A stretch of 64,000 nt of DNA from contig OU696571.1 of the NCBI GenBank assembly GCA_916048095.2, positions 8,740,001 through 8,804,000 on the forward strand. The letters are read 5' to 3'. The translations under genes were made by a program, and so were the position numbers. Below the pieces are notes generated by a model that saw only the letters and a list, made by a program, of their open reading frames with translations, did not search any database and was not told the DNA's origin. Position 1 is the stretch's first letter; the number at the start of each line of letters is the position of its first letter. Source of the DNA: Sacculina carcini (taxonomy: Eukaryota > Arthropoda > Thecostraca > Sacculinidae). This document shows positions 63,837-64,000 of this stretch, one piece after another.

Positions 63837-64000
63837 CTCCCTTTGGTGTGGTCAGTACTTGATAAAATAAAATAAAAAACCAAAAAAGGACAAAAAAAAT
63901 TACAAAAACAAATAGGACCAAGACAAGAGAAGAGAACAAAATTAGAATGATACTCCGCAGGAAAATATAAAGAACAGATCTGATTGATGTCGGATTTGAC

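Larger units (their letters stand above)
58379..64000 (-). mobile_element. I-clade LINE, nearly complete, leaves window
   Basis: On the - strand: ORF1 63836-62460, a 35-bp gap, ORF2 62424-58702, 3' UTR, and a (CAA)4 tail at 58379-58391 joined to an L2 fragment. The 5' UTR continues to or past the window end. ORF1 is intact; ORF2 has two frameshifts only. It is a different, better preserved family from the I copies in UFC1 intron 1. Confidence 0.88.

Overview
The window is nuclear DNA from an invertebrate animal, most likely an arthropod, though the lineage is not proven. The grounds are intron-bearing animal genes, short GGTTAGG tracts of the kind scattered through arthropod genomes, and a dense load of L2, CR1 and I-clade non-LTR retrotransposons. 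Nothing looks bacterial or viral.

Two host genes can be assembled and they converge tail to tail. On the + strand, UFC1 (E2 enzyme of the UFM1 pathway) has four exons (29097-29219, 45278-45409, 45781-45948, 46547-46633) giving 169 codons with the catalytic Cys at 116; its first intron is 16 kb. On the - strand, RINT1 (ER tethering subunit of the NRZ/Dsl1 complex) has seven exons between 57900 and 47425 giving about 840 codons; its last intron is 6 kb and is best explained as a GC-AG intron. About 0.8 kb separates the two stop codons.

Nearly everything else is mobile DNA. 1-7150: AT-rich sequence, a PHD-finger ORF1 relic cut by a decayed Gypsy-like LTR element, and a non-autonomous hAT-like repeat. 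7150-13745: a long L2-like element and an L2 fragment, - strand. 13785-24320: one CR1-like element split by a nearly intact second CR1-like element (17578-22189) and by a foldback transposon (14185-15735); both insertions show target-site duplications and the host ORF rejoins across the empty sites. 24360-28200: an L2 scrap and another CR1-like relic containing a solo LTR. 29390-44580 (UFC1 intron 1): four damaged copies of one I-clade family, one carrying a second LINE with its duplication, plus the 3' end of an LTR element. 47870-53850 (last RINT1 intron): two foldback arms around an L2 copy and a CR1 ORF1. 57998-64000: an L2 3' fragment into which a large I-clade element was inserted, running off the window.

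The best leads are the foldback family with 9-bp target duplications and arms built of 21-bp repeats, 3'-terminal hairpins that differ between families (one with a compensatory change), a sequence box shared by the 5' ends of several CR1-like families, and the nested insertions that allow relative dating. I found no operon, CRISPR array or defence system, and no clear case for a wholly new biological system.
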